Source of the DNA: Pithys albifrons albifrons
Taxonomy: Eukaryota > Chordata > Aves > Passeriformes > Thamnophilidae
Assembly: GCF_047495875.1 (NCBI RefSeq)
Contig: NC_092468.1
Span: 1-64,000 of the forward strand
Reading direction: 5' to 3'
Length of the DNA: 64,000 nt
This document shows positions 24,420 through 35,599 of the stretch, piece after piece. A program made the translations under genes and the position numbers. Positions within the stretch are counted from its first letter, which is position 1, and every line of letters begins with the position of its first letter. A model generated the notes under the pieces. That model ran no database searches, was not told the DNA's origin, and saw only the letters and a list, made by a program, of their open reading frames with translations.

Positions 24420-25170
24420 GGGGGCAGGGGGGGCTCAGACCCCCAGAAACCCCTGAGAGCCCCCAAACCACCCCCTGAGAGCCCCCAAACCACCCCTGAG
24501 AGTCCCCAAACCACCCCTGAGAGGACACAAACCACCCCCTGAGAGTCCCCAAACCACCCCCTGAGAGTCCCCAAACCTCCTCTGAGGGCCCCCAACTCCC
24601 CTGAGAGTCCCCAAACCTCCTCTGAGGGCCCCCAACTCCCCTGAGAGCCCCCAAACCCCCTGAGAGCCCCCAAACCCTCTGAGAGCCCTCAAACCACCCC
24701 AGAGAGCCCCCAAACCCCCTGAGAGCCCTCAAACCTCCAATCTCCCCAAAACCCACCCCAGAGCACCACGAAACACTCTCAAAGCCCCCTGAGAGTTCCC
24801 AACACTGCCAAGAACCCCCAATTCCCACGAAACCACCCCAGAGTACCCCAAAACTCACTCAACCCCCCTGAGAACCCCCAACGTCCCCAAGGACCCCCAA
24901 CGCCCCACTCAAACCAGCCCAGAGCACCCCAAACCCCCTCATCCTCCCCTGAGAACCTCCAAAAGCCCCCAACTCCTCCCCCCCCCCCGGGACCCCCAAA
25001 TCCCCTCCAGGGATCCTCAAAGCCCCCCAGGCCACCCTGGGACCCCCAAATCTCCCCCAGGGATGCCCAAAGGCCCACAGGCCCCCTGGGATCCCCAACC
25101 TGTGCAGGCTGAGCAGGGACCCCCAAATTCCCCAAGAGACTCCAAAATCACCCCAGGGACCCCCAAATCC
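24420..25170. repeat. Minisatellite of GAGAGCCCCCAAACC units
   Basis: About 17-29-bp tandem units (cctgagagcccccaaaccac and variants), grading into ggacccccaaatcc units. The minus-strand frames of LSGGLGALRG-type repeats are artefacts. Confidence 0.92.
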
Positions 25171-25173
25171 CTG

Positions 25174-25660
25174 TGTGACGGGTTTGATCTGGGCTTCCTT
25201 AGTAACCAGCTGTAACCAGGGAAGTGGGAATTACGTGGGTATTCCACACGTGTTTTCCACCTAACGGGAGAGAGTTTAGTTTTAGGTTTGCTGCTTTCGA
25301 GGGAGGCACAGGGGAAGCAGAACAGGCTTAGACGGAGATCTTTTGTTTCGCTCGGTTCTGTCCCTTGGGGTGGTGAGACTGTATCCTTGCCAGTTATTTT
25401 TCCAAAGCTTTGATTGTATTCCGTTTGTTGTGTGTTTGTTTTTGTTCCTTCTCATTGCCATCCCCCTTTCCCCTTTCTCCCCTCTTCCCTGGGGACCCCT
25501 GGGTGGGTACAATTCCGTGTGCAGTGATAAATGTTAGAATATATATATATATGCATTAATTCAGTCCAGTTTCGTTTGAGTTCTTGCCGTCTTTTCAGGC
25601 TTTTTCCCCAGTCTGGGCAGCCCGGGCTTGGCGGGAGAAAGCCGGGCTAAACCCCAGACA
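25174..25660 (+). mobile_element. Probable solo LTR, no target duplication
   Basis: TGTGACGGG to CCCCAGACA, 487 bp, with an AT-rich tatatatata box near 25540 and pyrimidine-rich tracts. Left flank ccctg and right flank ggggg do not match. The left side is minisatellite and the right side is a homeobox-gene relic, so the LTR may mark a rearrangement junction. Family not identified. Confidence 0.5.
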
Positions 25661-25813
25661 GGGGGCACCGGTGCCTGCCGGCAGGGCCCGAGGGGCGCGG
25701 CCAGCCCGCCCGCCCCGTCTATGCCGCCGAGCTTCTTGTAGCTCTCCTCCATCCATCGGGCTCAGGATGTCGGTGACCGAGCAGGGTGCCCTGTGCTTGG
25801 GGCTCAGCGACAC
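25661..25813 (-). pseudogene. NK2.1-type homeobox gene first-exon relic (NKX2-1/NKX2-4-like)
   Basis: Read on the minus strand from 25813, the product begins SLSPKH, then SVTDILSP, then, one frame over, EESYKKLGG and an APL/RQ-containing stretch. This order (SPKH, TN-like SV.DILSP core, EESYKK) is the N-terminal signature of the NK2.1 homeodomain factors NKX2-1 and NKX2-4, which control thyroid, lung and forebrain genes. Two lesions are visible. The expected ATG is GTG, and a 4-base ATGG duplication at about 25750-25757 shifts the frame. Similarity ends near the LTR at 25660, and no homeodomain exon is present downstream. A broken duplicate is the simplest reading; sequence error at the two sites is the alternative. 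Confidence 0.72.
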
Positions 25814-26558
25814 GGCGCGGCGGGCCGGGACGCGACGGGCCGGGCCGAGCCGTCCGCGGTACCACCAGCCCCGGGCGCCGGTAGCTCGCCGGTTCCTTCA
25901 GCCGGGAGCCGGGTTTGCGCCAGACGTGGGGGGCGGAGTGGCGGCCCCGGCCCCTCCCCGCCTCCCACCGCCCCCCGAACCGGCCCCCTCCTCCCGGCCA
26001 TTGTCCGGCGCTCGCCCGACGGCTCTTAAGCCCGGCCGGCCCGGGGCAGCGCCGGAGCCGCTCCCGGCGGCCGCACCGCCCTCGCCCGTAGGTTCCTGCC
26101 CGAGCGCCCGTTCCCTCGTCCCCGGCCCCGGCCCCGACGGCACGAACCGGGAGACCCTCTGCCCTCTCCCGGGCCGCTGCCCCGGGGCTGCGCCGCTCCC
26201 TGCTGGCCCCAGCCCCTGGGTGCGGAGCCGGCGGAAGCCCCCGCAGCGCCGGGACCCCTTAAGGACTAAGGCTTCGTTTGCCGCCGTTGTGTTCTGGGGT
26301 TCTCTTCGGTCGTTGTTCGTTGGGTCGCGACAACGAGACGCTCCCCCGGGGCAGCCCGAGCCGAGCCCGCGGCTGTCCTGCCGCGCTGCATGACGGGAGT
26401 CGTAGTCCAGTCAAGGCCCAAAATGGCGCGGACCCCAGGACCCGCCCCGCCGCTGCATTCCTGGACTCTGATTGGCTGCGGGCGTTGACGGGCGGGCGCG
26501 GCGACCAATGAGAGGCAGCGCAGCCGGAGCGCGGGACGCGACGGTGCTGAGGGGACAG
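25661..26558. promoter_or_regulatory. CpG island with divergent promoter
   Basis: About 900 bp very rich in CpG, lying between the homeobox relic (minus) and the NSMCE4A-like locus (plus). Near its right end are a ZNF143-type element (26388-26408, minus-strand ACTACGACTCCCGTCATGC), a YY1-like AAAATGGCG (26420-26428), and an inverted pair of CCAAT boxes (26471 and 26504). The first exon donor GGGGACAG/GTGAGT follows at 26558/26559. The long open frames here (up to 269 codons) come from high GC. Confidence 0.75.
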
Positions 26559-26569
26559 GTGAGTGAATG

Positions 26570-27150
26570 GCGGCGGGTTTGGGGATATTTTGGGGACTCA
26601 GGGCGGGTTTTGGGGGTCCCTCATGACCTGCCCACCCCCTACAGACCCCCGGGACCCCTCCGGGACCGTGTTGGCCGTGACGGTGAAGAAGCCGGAGGAC
26701 CCCTCCCCCCAGCCCGGGATCCGCCTCAGGAATTCGAAATCCCCCCTGGAACCCCAAACACCCCCCCAAAACCCCCATCGTAACCTGTAACATCCCACCT
26801 TGGACTCCCCAAACTCCCTCAGGGTGTCCCAAATCCCCTCCTGAACTCTCCGGGGTCCCTGAAATACCCCGTCCGTCCCCCCCCAAGTACCGCATGGACT
26901 CCCTAAATCCCCTCCCAGACCCCGAAACCTCTCCCAGAGGGTCTAAACTGCCCAGAACCCCCCAAATGACCCCACACTGCCCTAAATCCCCTCCCAGACC
27001 TCCCAAACCACCACAGGACCCCAAAACCCCCTTCGAAAGCAGCCAGACCTGCCCAAATTCTCTCAACTTCCCCCCAACAATCCCCCCTCCGCCACCTCCC
27101 CCAGGACCCCTAAACTGGGATCTCGAAGTGCAGCCGAGTGAGACACGCGA
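26570..27150. repeat. C-rich intronic repeat
   Basis: Irregular CCCC/AAA units (cccctcccagaccc and similar) fill the first intron of the NSMCE4A-like locus. No exon recognised. Confidence 0.7.
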
Positions 27151-27554
27151 GCGGCCCTAAAAAGCAGGGAAATGGGATTTATTTGTTGTTGTTTTTTTCT
27201 AGAAGCCGAAAGGGGGAAATCGGGGCCGCGCAGAGCACGGGGGGCCTTTCCGGCAGCGCGACTCGGCCATGGCGCACCGCGGGGACGCCTCCCCGGCCGC
27301 CTCCCGGGAGTGGCCGCAGGGCGCGGACACGGCGAGCGAGCGGGCGAGGCGTGTGGGCATCGGAGATGGAGCCGACAGTCCGCGCAGCCGGACGATCCGC
27401 AGGCAGTACCGGGAGCTCATCTCAGCCCCTCAGCGTAAGGCGGGGGTAGCGGGCGGGGAGGCCGTGCCGGCGGGGCTGGGGCTGCGGGGAACTCCGGGCA
27501 CTGGGGCTTGTGCTTCCATGGAAACTCGACTCCCGGGAAGTGTTTGTATGGAAT

Positions 27555-27707
27555 AGCAGAATCGTGGAGTGCTGGGGAGGGACTTAAAGATATCCAGTGC
27601 CACCCCCTGGCACGGGCAGGGACAGCTCCCACCAGCCTACGGCGCTCCAAGCCCCGTCCAGCCTGGCCGTGGACGCTCCCAGGGATGGGGCAGCCGTCCT
27701 TGCTGAC
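27555..27707 (-). mobile_element. CR1 LINE 3' fragment
   Basis: Contains the CR1 3'-end text in antisense form: agaatcgtggagtgctgggg, ccagtgccaccccctggcac, ccaagccccgtccagcctgg. It is 5'-truncated, as most CR1 copies are, and sits in an NSMCE4A-like intron. Confidence 0.85.
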
Positions 27708-27899
27708 CTGGATTCAACCATACAAATGTTACACCATTGAAGTACCTGGAAAATTGCTACTTCAGACTTAGTTAAGGCATAAGCATTAATAAAAAAGGAG
27801 CCTACATCATCCTGGAATTAATGTGCTGTTTATTCTGTATTGTTGTGTGTATGATGGGCAAGGCAGCAGCTAAGTTTGATCAGGTTCTGAGTGTGTATT

Positions 27900-28750
27900 T
27901 GTATATGGTTTGTGTGGCCAGGTTTTGGTAGCACGGGGGCTATGGATTTGAAAAGCTTCCAGAAGCTTCCCCCATGTCTGCCAGAGCCAAGAGGGACCTG
28001 CTCCTGGCCAAGGCTGAGCCCATCAGTGATGGCAGCAACACCTCTGCAATAACATGTTTAAGAAGGAAAAATAATAATTGTGCATCAGTAATTGTGGCCA
28101 GGGAAGAGAGGAGCGAGAACATGTGAGAGAAGCAGCTGCACAGACCCCCAGGTTGTGATGCCATGAGAAGCCTGCACTGGAGCTGGGTCCTGGCAGGGAC
28201 CTGTGGAGAGAGGAGCCCCTGCTGGCACAGCCTGTTCCTGAAGGTACCCCTGGAGCAGTCTGTAAAGAACTGTTGCCCCTGCAATGGACTGATGCTGGAG
28301 AAGTTGGTGGAGGACTGTCTCCCATGGGAGTGACCCCAGGCTGGAGCAGGGGAAGAAGGGCTCCTGTCCCTAAGGATGGACCAGTGGCAGAAACAACATG
28401 TGAAGAACTGACTGTAACTCCCATTTCCCATCTCCCTGCACCACTGGAGAGGAGGAAGGAGGGAATCTGGAATAAAGTGAAGCCCGAGAGGGAGGGGAGG
28501 GATGGGGAGAAGGTGTTTTTAAGGTCTGGTTTACTTCTTATTGTCCAGCTCTGGTTTTGTTTGATAAACTCCACCAGTTTCCCCACGGCAAACCTGTTGT
28601 GCCCATGATGGTGACTGCTGAGGGATCTCTCCCTGTCTTTATCTCAACCCACGAGCCTTTTGCTCTATTTTCTTTCTCCCATCCAGCTGAGGAGGGGAGT
28701 GATGGAGCTTTGGTGGGCCCCTGGCCTCCAGTCAGAGTCAAACAAGCACA
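27900..28750 (+). mobile_element. Solo ERV-L-type LTR, 5-bp target duplication
   Basis: 851 bp from TGTATATGG to AAGCACA, flanked by perfect GTATT repeats (27895-27899 and 28751-28755). An AATAAAG signal lies near 28471. The 3' part (tttatctcaacccacgagcc) is a text I associate with avian ERV-L LTRs. It lies in an intron of the NSMCE4A-like locus, in the same orientation. Confidence 0.9.
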
Positions 28751-31700
28751 GTATTTCTTAATGCTTCTATGTTTAAGTAATGTAGGACTTCATAGGTGTC
28801 TTTTCCCCCTAGAAAATCGTGAGGAGATGCTGAGTTCAAAAAGCAACAGGCTGACAGAAGCTCTGGAAGAAGCCAATGAACTCTTTGATAGAGGTAAAAC
28901 AGATTCTGTCATCTTTATTTTTTAATGCAAGTATTATTTTAAGGATTACAGAAGTGAGTGCATTAGTGGTCATGTATAAAATGATTTACAAAGCTCTAAT
29001 GCCAGGATAGTCCCTATGCTGAATTTTATTATTATATTTTTGAGACTTTCATGTTAGCATAAAGTCTTTGCTGTCACAGTGTGCTGTGCACCAGAGGCTG
29101 CTCTGGATGCCCAGTTTCTGCTCTGAGCATCCAATCTAGGGAAGGAGAAGGCCAACGAGTTACAGTCTGAGATGACATCATTTGATTCAACAGCATTTGT
29201 AGAAGACCTGGTGAGTTCCGGGCTCTGAATTTGTCAACAGTTTTGCTGGAGGATTGCCCTGTTTGCTACAGAATCATAAAGCAAAAGGCTGAGATTGTCA
29301 GGCAATACTTGGCAGTTCTGATAGAATTGAATGCTCTCCCTGTGACTTTCTTTGATTAACTTTCTTTATCTGGTTGGTGGTGTTAATTGCTTTAAACTAT
29401 GTATTAAGCACTTTGAATAGGGGAGAATGTAATTTAAAATGCAGACACCCCCCAACAGTATTGCACTGCTGCTGCTTTACTGCTCAGTCAGTCTGTGCTC
29501 TTAAGGTCTTCTGCACACTTTTCAGAGTCCCTCTTTTGTAGTTTCTCAGTAGCCAAGCAGTTTCTTTATCCTGTCTCCTGCTTTCTGTGGGTTTGGATGG
29601 AGTTCTTAAGGTGCTGTATCACTGACAGGACGTTGGATGACCTGAATGCTTTTACACTCAACATGTTTGTCTCTTTGTGCTGTGGCTGGGTGGAAGAGCT
29701 GGTTCAGAATAGCTTTTATGCAGGCTCTTGGGGTTTTTTCCTCCTTGAAACTTTTCCCTTATGTTCCAGCAGATCAATAAGTAATCTGAGTCTTTGGTCA
29801 AGTCTAGATCTCTGAAATATAAAACCCCATTGACTTCAGTTGTTTTATTGAAGTTTTTCCTGGGTTAGTCTGGACTGGTGGATGCAGTGGGTTAGTCTGG
29901 ACTGGGCTGAAGAAGTTGCTTTATGATATTTGAGGGGCTGGGCTTCCTGGGAAGTGTCACCATGAGTGGTTTATCCCCAAGTGAATTTAATTGCAGCTCT
30001 TTTTCGGTTGTACCTGACCACCATGGGCATAAATGGCACTGAAGGAGAAGAAAATGGCAGCGAACCTGGTGGGTTTTTACCAGGTGATGCCTGGGAGAAA
30101 CTGGGAGAAGAAGCACTAAAGTGCTTGAGAAGAGCACCTACTTTTCACTATCTGTAAGTTTCCTTAAGGAAATACTATATACTGCAGCACCAGGTAGTGG
30201 ATCCATATACTCTGATTAATTTCTTAACTAGCTTTAAGAAAAGTAGTTGGGAAGTTTTCAGTCTATAAAGAAAGTTGGAATAATTGCATCAAATTTTCTA
30301 CATGGGTCGATAGCTCTGGTTATGAGGCTGCCAAGGTATTGGGAGCACCTTTTGGGGATGGTTCTTTCCACAAGTCTCTGAATCTTTAGCTGTCACTCAC
30401 TGCACTTTTCTCAGCAGATCCACTGCTCAGCATATGGATTTCTAAGCATGCAGTGTAAACCAGATTCCATGGATGTGTTCTTTGTATTTTGGTTGGGTTG
30501 GGATCTTTCAAGTCAGATCCTCCTGTAGCAGAGCAGCGGATTGAGAGGCAGGAAAAAGCTTCAAGAGGAGAAGCAAAACGTGCAATGCCTGCTCAGGTTT
30601 GCAAAGTGTTGATTAACCACTTGTTGTGGCATAGTTATTACTGGTGACTTGTAAATCTTTCTCTTTGGGTTTTGTACTTAGCAACTGTCTTAGTGACATC
30701 CCACCCTCAAGGGGAAGGGAGCAGCCAAGATTCACAGATTCTTGTGCTGTTCTGGGTTGTGCTTTAACTCCAGGAGCCAAACAAGGACATTTGTCCCAGA
30801 AAAGTGCTGCCCTGCCTCTGTGTGGTTTTTTCTCACAGTGTATTGTTAACAACACTCCTTGATTGTTACTGCAAGCAGTCTGTGGTTGGCTCTGCAGCCA
30901 TCCAGCTGTGTTTGAAACGTACACATCAGCCCTTTCTGGGCTTCTGCACTACTCTGCCTTCATTATTAGGCTTCTTGACTTGTGTGGGCTGCAATGTTTC
31001 ACTGAGTGGAAGGAAACAGGATTTACAGACTGATTTCATGTTTGTACTGGGAAGAAGAGAAGCTGCAGGGTTTGTGAATTGCTTATTAATTATCTTCTTC
31101 ATTAACCTCACAGGTTGTATTGCTGTGTAACCCAATTCCACAGAGCTGTTGAAAAGTGAATGTAGCCCCCAATGGGCTCAAAGCATCCAAGGCACGGCCT
31201 TTGGGCTTGATAGTGTAAGATGGGAATTAAACCCTAAAGCTCTTTGTTTGCAAACATGAGACAACCTGCATAAGTGTGTCTGTAATGGTGCACAGAGGGA
31301 GGAAAATGCAGCTTTTATGGTCTGTGTTCATAAAAGGCCCTTTGCATAGTCTGTAATACAACAGTGGGTGTTTGAGGCGAATCTCTGCTTCTGTTTCCCA
31401 GTTAGAAAAAAGGGAGGAGTCTCATGAGGCAGCTGCAGAAAAAGACGTAGAGAGGCTCTTGGGAATATTGCAGACTCATTTTGAAAGTGAGGGTAAGGAT
31501 GATGAAATTGAGCATTAATTGGAGGAAATGAATATTCTCTGTCTTGTACAGTCAGGTTGAGCTGCGGAGACAAAATGAGGTGAAGTTTGCAAGTAGAAAT
31601 CTTTGTGTTAAAGCACATACACCAACTGTGTGTTTTTTGTGAACACTCCTTAGTGGCTGTTTGACTGCAAAGTAAACGTAAATCCTCTCCCACTGATTAG

Positions 31701-32076
31701 AGCCTGCCATTTTTTAGAAGGCAATCCAATAGTCCCTGCATATGGATCTGCATGGGGGAAAAGATGGAAGAAAATAATACGCTCTGTAATAGAGCATTTG
31801 TTTCTTTCAGGGCTGGGAATGCAGCATTGTGAATAAATTGGCAAACATCCTGTTGGCTTTTGAAAGGAGTGCTGGCCCTCTTGAAGTTGTATTTTCATCT
31901 GTTGGGTCTGTGTACACCACCTGTTTGTTTGTTTGTTTTAACAGAGCCATTTTTGCATCTTCAGCTGGTTCACCGATTTCCTTCTTGAATTTTGTGATTG
32001 ACCCAAACTCCTTTGCACGCACTGTGGAAAACTGTTTCATGTGTCCTTCCTTGTAAGGGTAAGGCATGGTATGTTC

Positions 32077-32307
32077 TTGAAATCTCACTTTATGTATTGG
32101 AATTATCTGGAGACAAGCTGATTTTTTTTTTTACATCTTCAAGATTGAAAAAGTAGGATTTAAATATTAGGAATATTAATTTATTTTCTCCCAACAATCT
32201 GTGATATTTTGGTAATGGAACAAAAGCCAGGATGACAGACTCATTTTCTTCTTAGATTTTTCTGCTGCACTCTATTTGCCAGCAAAACAGTAGTGAAATT
32301 TTTGCTG
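32077..32307 (+). repeat. 231-bp direct repeat, copy 1
   Basis: Starts TTGAAATCTCAC and ends AAATTTTTGCTG, just after the NSMCE4A-like exon at 31965-32058. A near-identical copy lies at 32868-33097, about 790 bp downstream. No known family recognised. Confidence 0.9.
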
Positions 32308-32867
32308 AAAATACTGTATTTGAGCAGAGCCTACAAAATCCAGGAAGGGAGTGGATTCTACCCAGGAACCTGGCAAAAGGAACCAGGGGTCATGTCTCTG
32401 ACCCAGCAGGAATGGAAGGTACCACAGAGACCATTTGATACTTTGGACTAATTCTTTTTTTCTTCCTCATAAGATGCATCTGAGAGCTGTGAGGAGAAGT
32501 GTTCCTGTGTATGTTATCATTGCATTTGACCTTGTGGATGCCAGAGTGATCATGAATCACTCTGTGAGGTGTTTTCAACTGCAAGAAAACTGAGAATTGG
32601 GATCACAGTTCCCTCTTTGATCCCTGAGGCCTGGTCAGTTTCCGTGCTCTTAAGCTGTGCACTGACTTTTTCCCAGCACTGTTTTGTACCAGGCCGGTGT
32701 AAATTTGGGGTCTGTTTCTTCCCTTCCATATGTTGCTTCTGGAGAGGAAGCTTTCCACACTATTTCCTCATTGTTTGCTGTTTGTAATAAACTTTAGCAG
32801 CCAAAAAGTAGTTTTGAGCACATACAGCTCTCCTCCTTTGTCCCTTGCTCAGGAGAAACACAGTCAT

Positions 32868-33097
32868 TTGAAATCTCACTTTATGTATTGGAATTATCTG
32901 GAGACAAGCTGATTCTTTTTTTACGTCTTCAAGATTGAAAAAGTAGGATTTAAATATTAGGAATATTAATTTATTTTCTCCCAACAATCTGTGATATTTT
33001 GGTAATGGAACAAAAGCCAGGTTGACAGACTCATTTTCTTCTTAGATTTTTCTGCTGCACTCTATTTGCCAGCAAAACAGTAGTGAAATTTTTGCTG
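32868..33097 (+). repeat. 231-bp direct repeat, copy 2
   Basis: Differs from copy 1 by only a few bases (for example ttacgtcttc against ttacatcttc, ggttgaca against ggatgaca). It is a recent segmental duplication within the intron before the exon at 33601. Confidence 0.9.
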
Positions 33098-34251
33098 TCA
33101 ATATGCTTTTCCAAAAAGGTTTTGGCTCACAGTTTTAGATACAGAAAAGTAGCCATAGAGTATAGAAGAGTTATTCAGGTTGTAGGAGAGTATGTTAGTG
33201 CAGGGTTTTGTGTTCTTTTTGTATGCAGAGCTTTGCACCTCAAACTATACTTAGTTTGTCTAGTAGAACTAATTTTAGACAAGACAAAAACTGACAAAGA
33301 CACTGTGACTAAATTCAGGTTTATAGTGAACAGTGATGGGAACGTTTAATCATTATTAATGGTTTTAATGAAGCAAATCTTTCATAATCCACTGTTACCT
33401 CCTGTTCTACATGGGCTGCATTCTTCGTGAGTAAGTCCTGTATTTAAATCGTTTTCTCTTACTGGGTATGCCAGTGAAGATTCTTTATCAATATTTGTAA
33501 CTGTTTAGGATTGTGCAGTAAGAAGGAATATGAAATCCCAGTGCATAATCCTGACTGGACACGTCTGACTTCTGAAAGTTTGCATCCCACTGTCTTTTAG
33601 GATGGTCTCGCAGAAATAAGGCTGGATGATGATGGATTGCCAGTAATAGGTAAAATCCAGCTTTAAAAGGCCCTAAGTGTTTTTTCTTACAACATCACAT
33701 GTTCCCAAAGGCTTAGGTATATTTTTAGCTGGAGATACGCAGTGAATTGAAGGCAGGAAGAGATTTACCATGAGCTGAAAGGATTGAGCCTTTTCAAATA
33801 TCAATACATGAAAAAGAGACCATTATGCTCATTTATACAAATTAATTCTATTAATAGAAATCAGTACTTATTACCTTTCCTGTCAAGTTACATTTTTGCT
33901 AATAACTACATGAACATTGCTATGCTTTGCTAAAAAAGCCATTTTTTGTGTGCAAGGAGTCTCGTTGTCTCTCTTGAGTTGGGAACTGCTGCAGCTTCAA
34001 AAGGGTTGGAAGGGAAATTCCATGCTGCACATAAGGGCTTTGGCTTTCATTCCCACAGCATATCAACGGGCTTTGGTGGGATTTGTTAAGGAATGAAATA
34101 CTTCAGTCTTTCTGGGACTCTGAAAAGTGTTTGTTCCTAAATTTTTAGGAGTTGAGAGTAAGGAAATACCTTAAGCAGTACCTGGCACAGGCTGTTGATA
34201 GAGACTGGGTGGAACATGCAGAACTGATTTGATTTTTGTGCAGCTTTTGTG

Positions 34252-34578
34252 TGTTGGAATTTTATATGGTATTTCACCTAAAAAGCGAGCCATATGCTGA
34301 ACTGTCTATGTAAATTAGTGCTGTAGCCTTAAGAACTAATTAATGAAATCAGAAATGGCTGCTGCCGACTTTCTCAGCAGATGTTCATGGTCAGCCAATT
34401 ATGAGAGGCCTTGTAATGTAAACAGCATTGTTAGCCAATAATCAGTGCCAAAGTGTCATCACCTGCGGAAGGTTCCAGTCTTAAAGATGTATATTAGTGT
34501 GTGTGTGTATGAATAAAGTTGCTGCTAACTTCTGTGAAGTCGTCTCAGCAGGTCACAAACTCGTCTCCCTCGGTTACA
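34252..34578 (+). mobile_element. 5' LTR of defective betaretrovirus-like provirus
   Basis: 327 bp, TGTTGGAATT to GGTTACA, followed after two bases by a primer-binding site. Roughly 93 percent like the LTR at 37988 by eye. It lacks the TATAAAAG and the ggcctg segment found in that copy. Confidence 0.93.
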
Positions 34579-34580
34579 AC

Positions 34581-34598
34581 TGGCGCCCGAACAGGGAC
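34581..34598 (+). promoter_or_regulatory. Primer-binding site, tRNA-Lys3 type
   Basis: TGGCGCCCGAACAGGGAC, complementary to the 3' end of lysine tRNA (the Lys3 type used by lentiviruses and several betaretrovirus-like ERVs), two bases after the LTR. Confidence 0.95.
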
Positions 34599-34845
34599 AA
34601 AGCCGTTCACAAAATCTGGCAGGACCAGATGTGGGATTCCAGTCCGCAAAATCTGAAGAATCCAGACGTGCGGACCCTGTCCCACAGAATCCGGTTACTG
34701 GGACGTGCAGGATGCTGACCCACAGAATCCAGCCCCGGCTGGACGTGTGAGTGCCCTTGGAAGAGGAAGAAGTTTGGGAGAAAAGGTCATTGCCGTCAAG
34801 GGCTGGCCGGCACCCCGGACGCGCGGTAAGCTGTAATCTCGCATA

Positions 34846-35418
34846 ATGGAAAACGAAGCAGCTGAAAAGTTATTTTTAGAATTCCTCGCTATGCGAGAAG
34901 CTGCCGTGCCCGTAAATAAGCTCTTATTTCTGCTTATGTGGGCTGAAAAAGCAGGACTCTTTAAATTGCCCTCACAACTCTTTGATATAACGGAATGGCA
35001 AGAATTAGGCGATAAGCTTTGGAACAAAGCCATTGACGGGGGCAAAGAACTGAAAATTTTAGGGCCAGCCTGGCGAGAAGTCATAAACCGCCTTAAGCAG
35101 TATACAGCGGCAGAAACCGTAACAGTCGCGGCTTGGCAGCTGTTACATAGACGCAAAAAGCCACAACAGCTTTTCAGCCATCGCCTCTGGCTCGGGGGAG
35201 AAAAGAAACTTGGCGGTCGTCTGAAAACTCTGACAACGAGCCCATTCCCAGCCCCCCAGCCCTGGCAGCCGCCGCGCGAGTCCATCTCCCGCTGCTTTCA
35301 AGGATCGCTGCACCGCTCCCGCTCGCCCCTGCTGCCCTGCCAAGGGTCCCAGCATCGGCGCAAAAAAAACCAGCACAGAACGAGAAGTAAAAAGAAAAGC
35401 TCTCTATTAGTAAAATAG
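34846..35418 (+). pseudogene. gag matrix-region remnant of the provirus
   Basis: A 190-codon frame starting MENEAAEKLF. The first about 125 residues are helical, with tryptophans in the spacing seen in betaretrovirus-like matrix domains. After that the frame runs into a proline- and basic-rich end and stops at 35416. No capsid major-homology region, zinc knuckle, protease or polymerase follows, so the provirus has lost everything after the start of gag. Family assignment rests on the LTR, the PBS and general likeness. Confidence 0.65.
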
Positions 35419-35599
35419 TATAGCCCCCATCGCACCACGTGGGCTTTGTTTGTACCATCTCTGAGCTCTGCGTGTTCCTCCTCAGCCTGCAAAGTGCTGT
35501 AAAGTTGCCGGAAACTGTTGTCTTGACTCTGTTTTGCTTCGTTTCCATCTCTAACGCTGCAAAAGTGTTTTTTCCAGCCGCACTCCAGCTTGCGTTATG

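Larger units (their letters stand above)
26530..33649 (+). pseudogene. NSMCE4A: NSMCE4A-like gene copy with disabling lesions
   Basis: NSMCE4A is the kleisin-like Nse4 subunit of the SMC5/6 DNA-repair complex. Exons seen: 5' UTR ending 26558; 27203-27434 (ATG 27269, ending RRQYRELI); 28813-28893 (NREEML...LTEALEEANELF); 29080-29210 (ALDAQFLL, GKEKANEL); about 29997-30153; about 30498-30596 (to RAMPAQ); 31402-31492 (EKDVERLLGILQTHF); 31965-32058 (SFLNFVIDPNSFARTVEN); 33601-33649 (DGLAEIRLDDDGLPVI). The order and motifs match the family throughout. Lesions: in-frame TGA at about 29133-29135; the next exon is out of phase; no AG acceptor before 30498; a 1-base deletion near 32034-32038; and the last conserved exon(s) are missing before the provirus at 34252. 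Introns are retained, so it is a duplicated, not retroposed, copy. Several independent errors in assembly would be needed to explain it as intact. Confidence 0.8.

Noticed and set aside
22184..25135. Gly/Pro/Leu/Ser-rich frames of up to 173 codons resembling collagen or silk
   Set aside because: They are translations of G/C minisatellites on either strand and change period with the repeat, so they are not proteins.
25584..26393. A 269-codon plus-strand frame in the CpG island
   Set aside because: High GC removes stop codons; composition is Pro/Ala/Arg/Gly without domains, and it runs antisense to the homeobox relic and over promoter elements.
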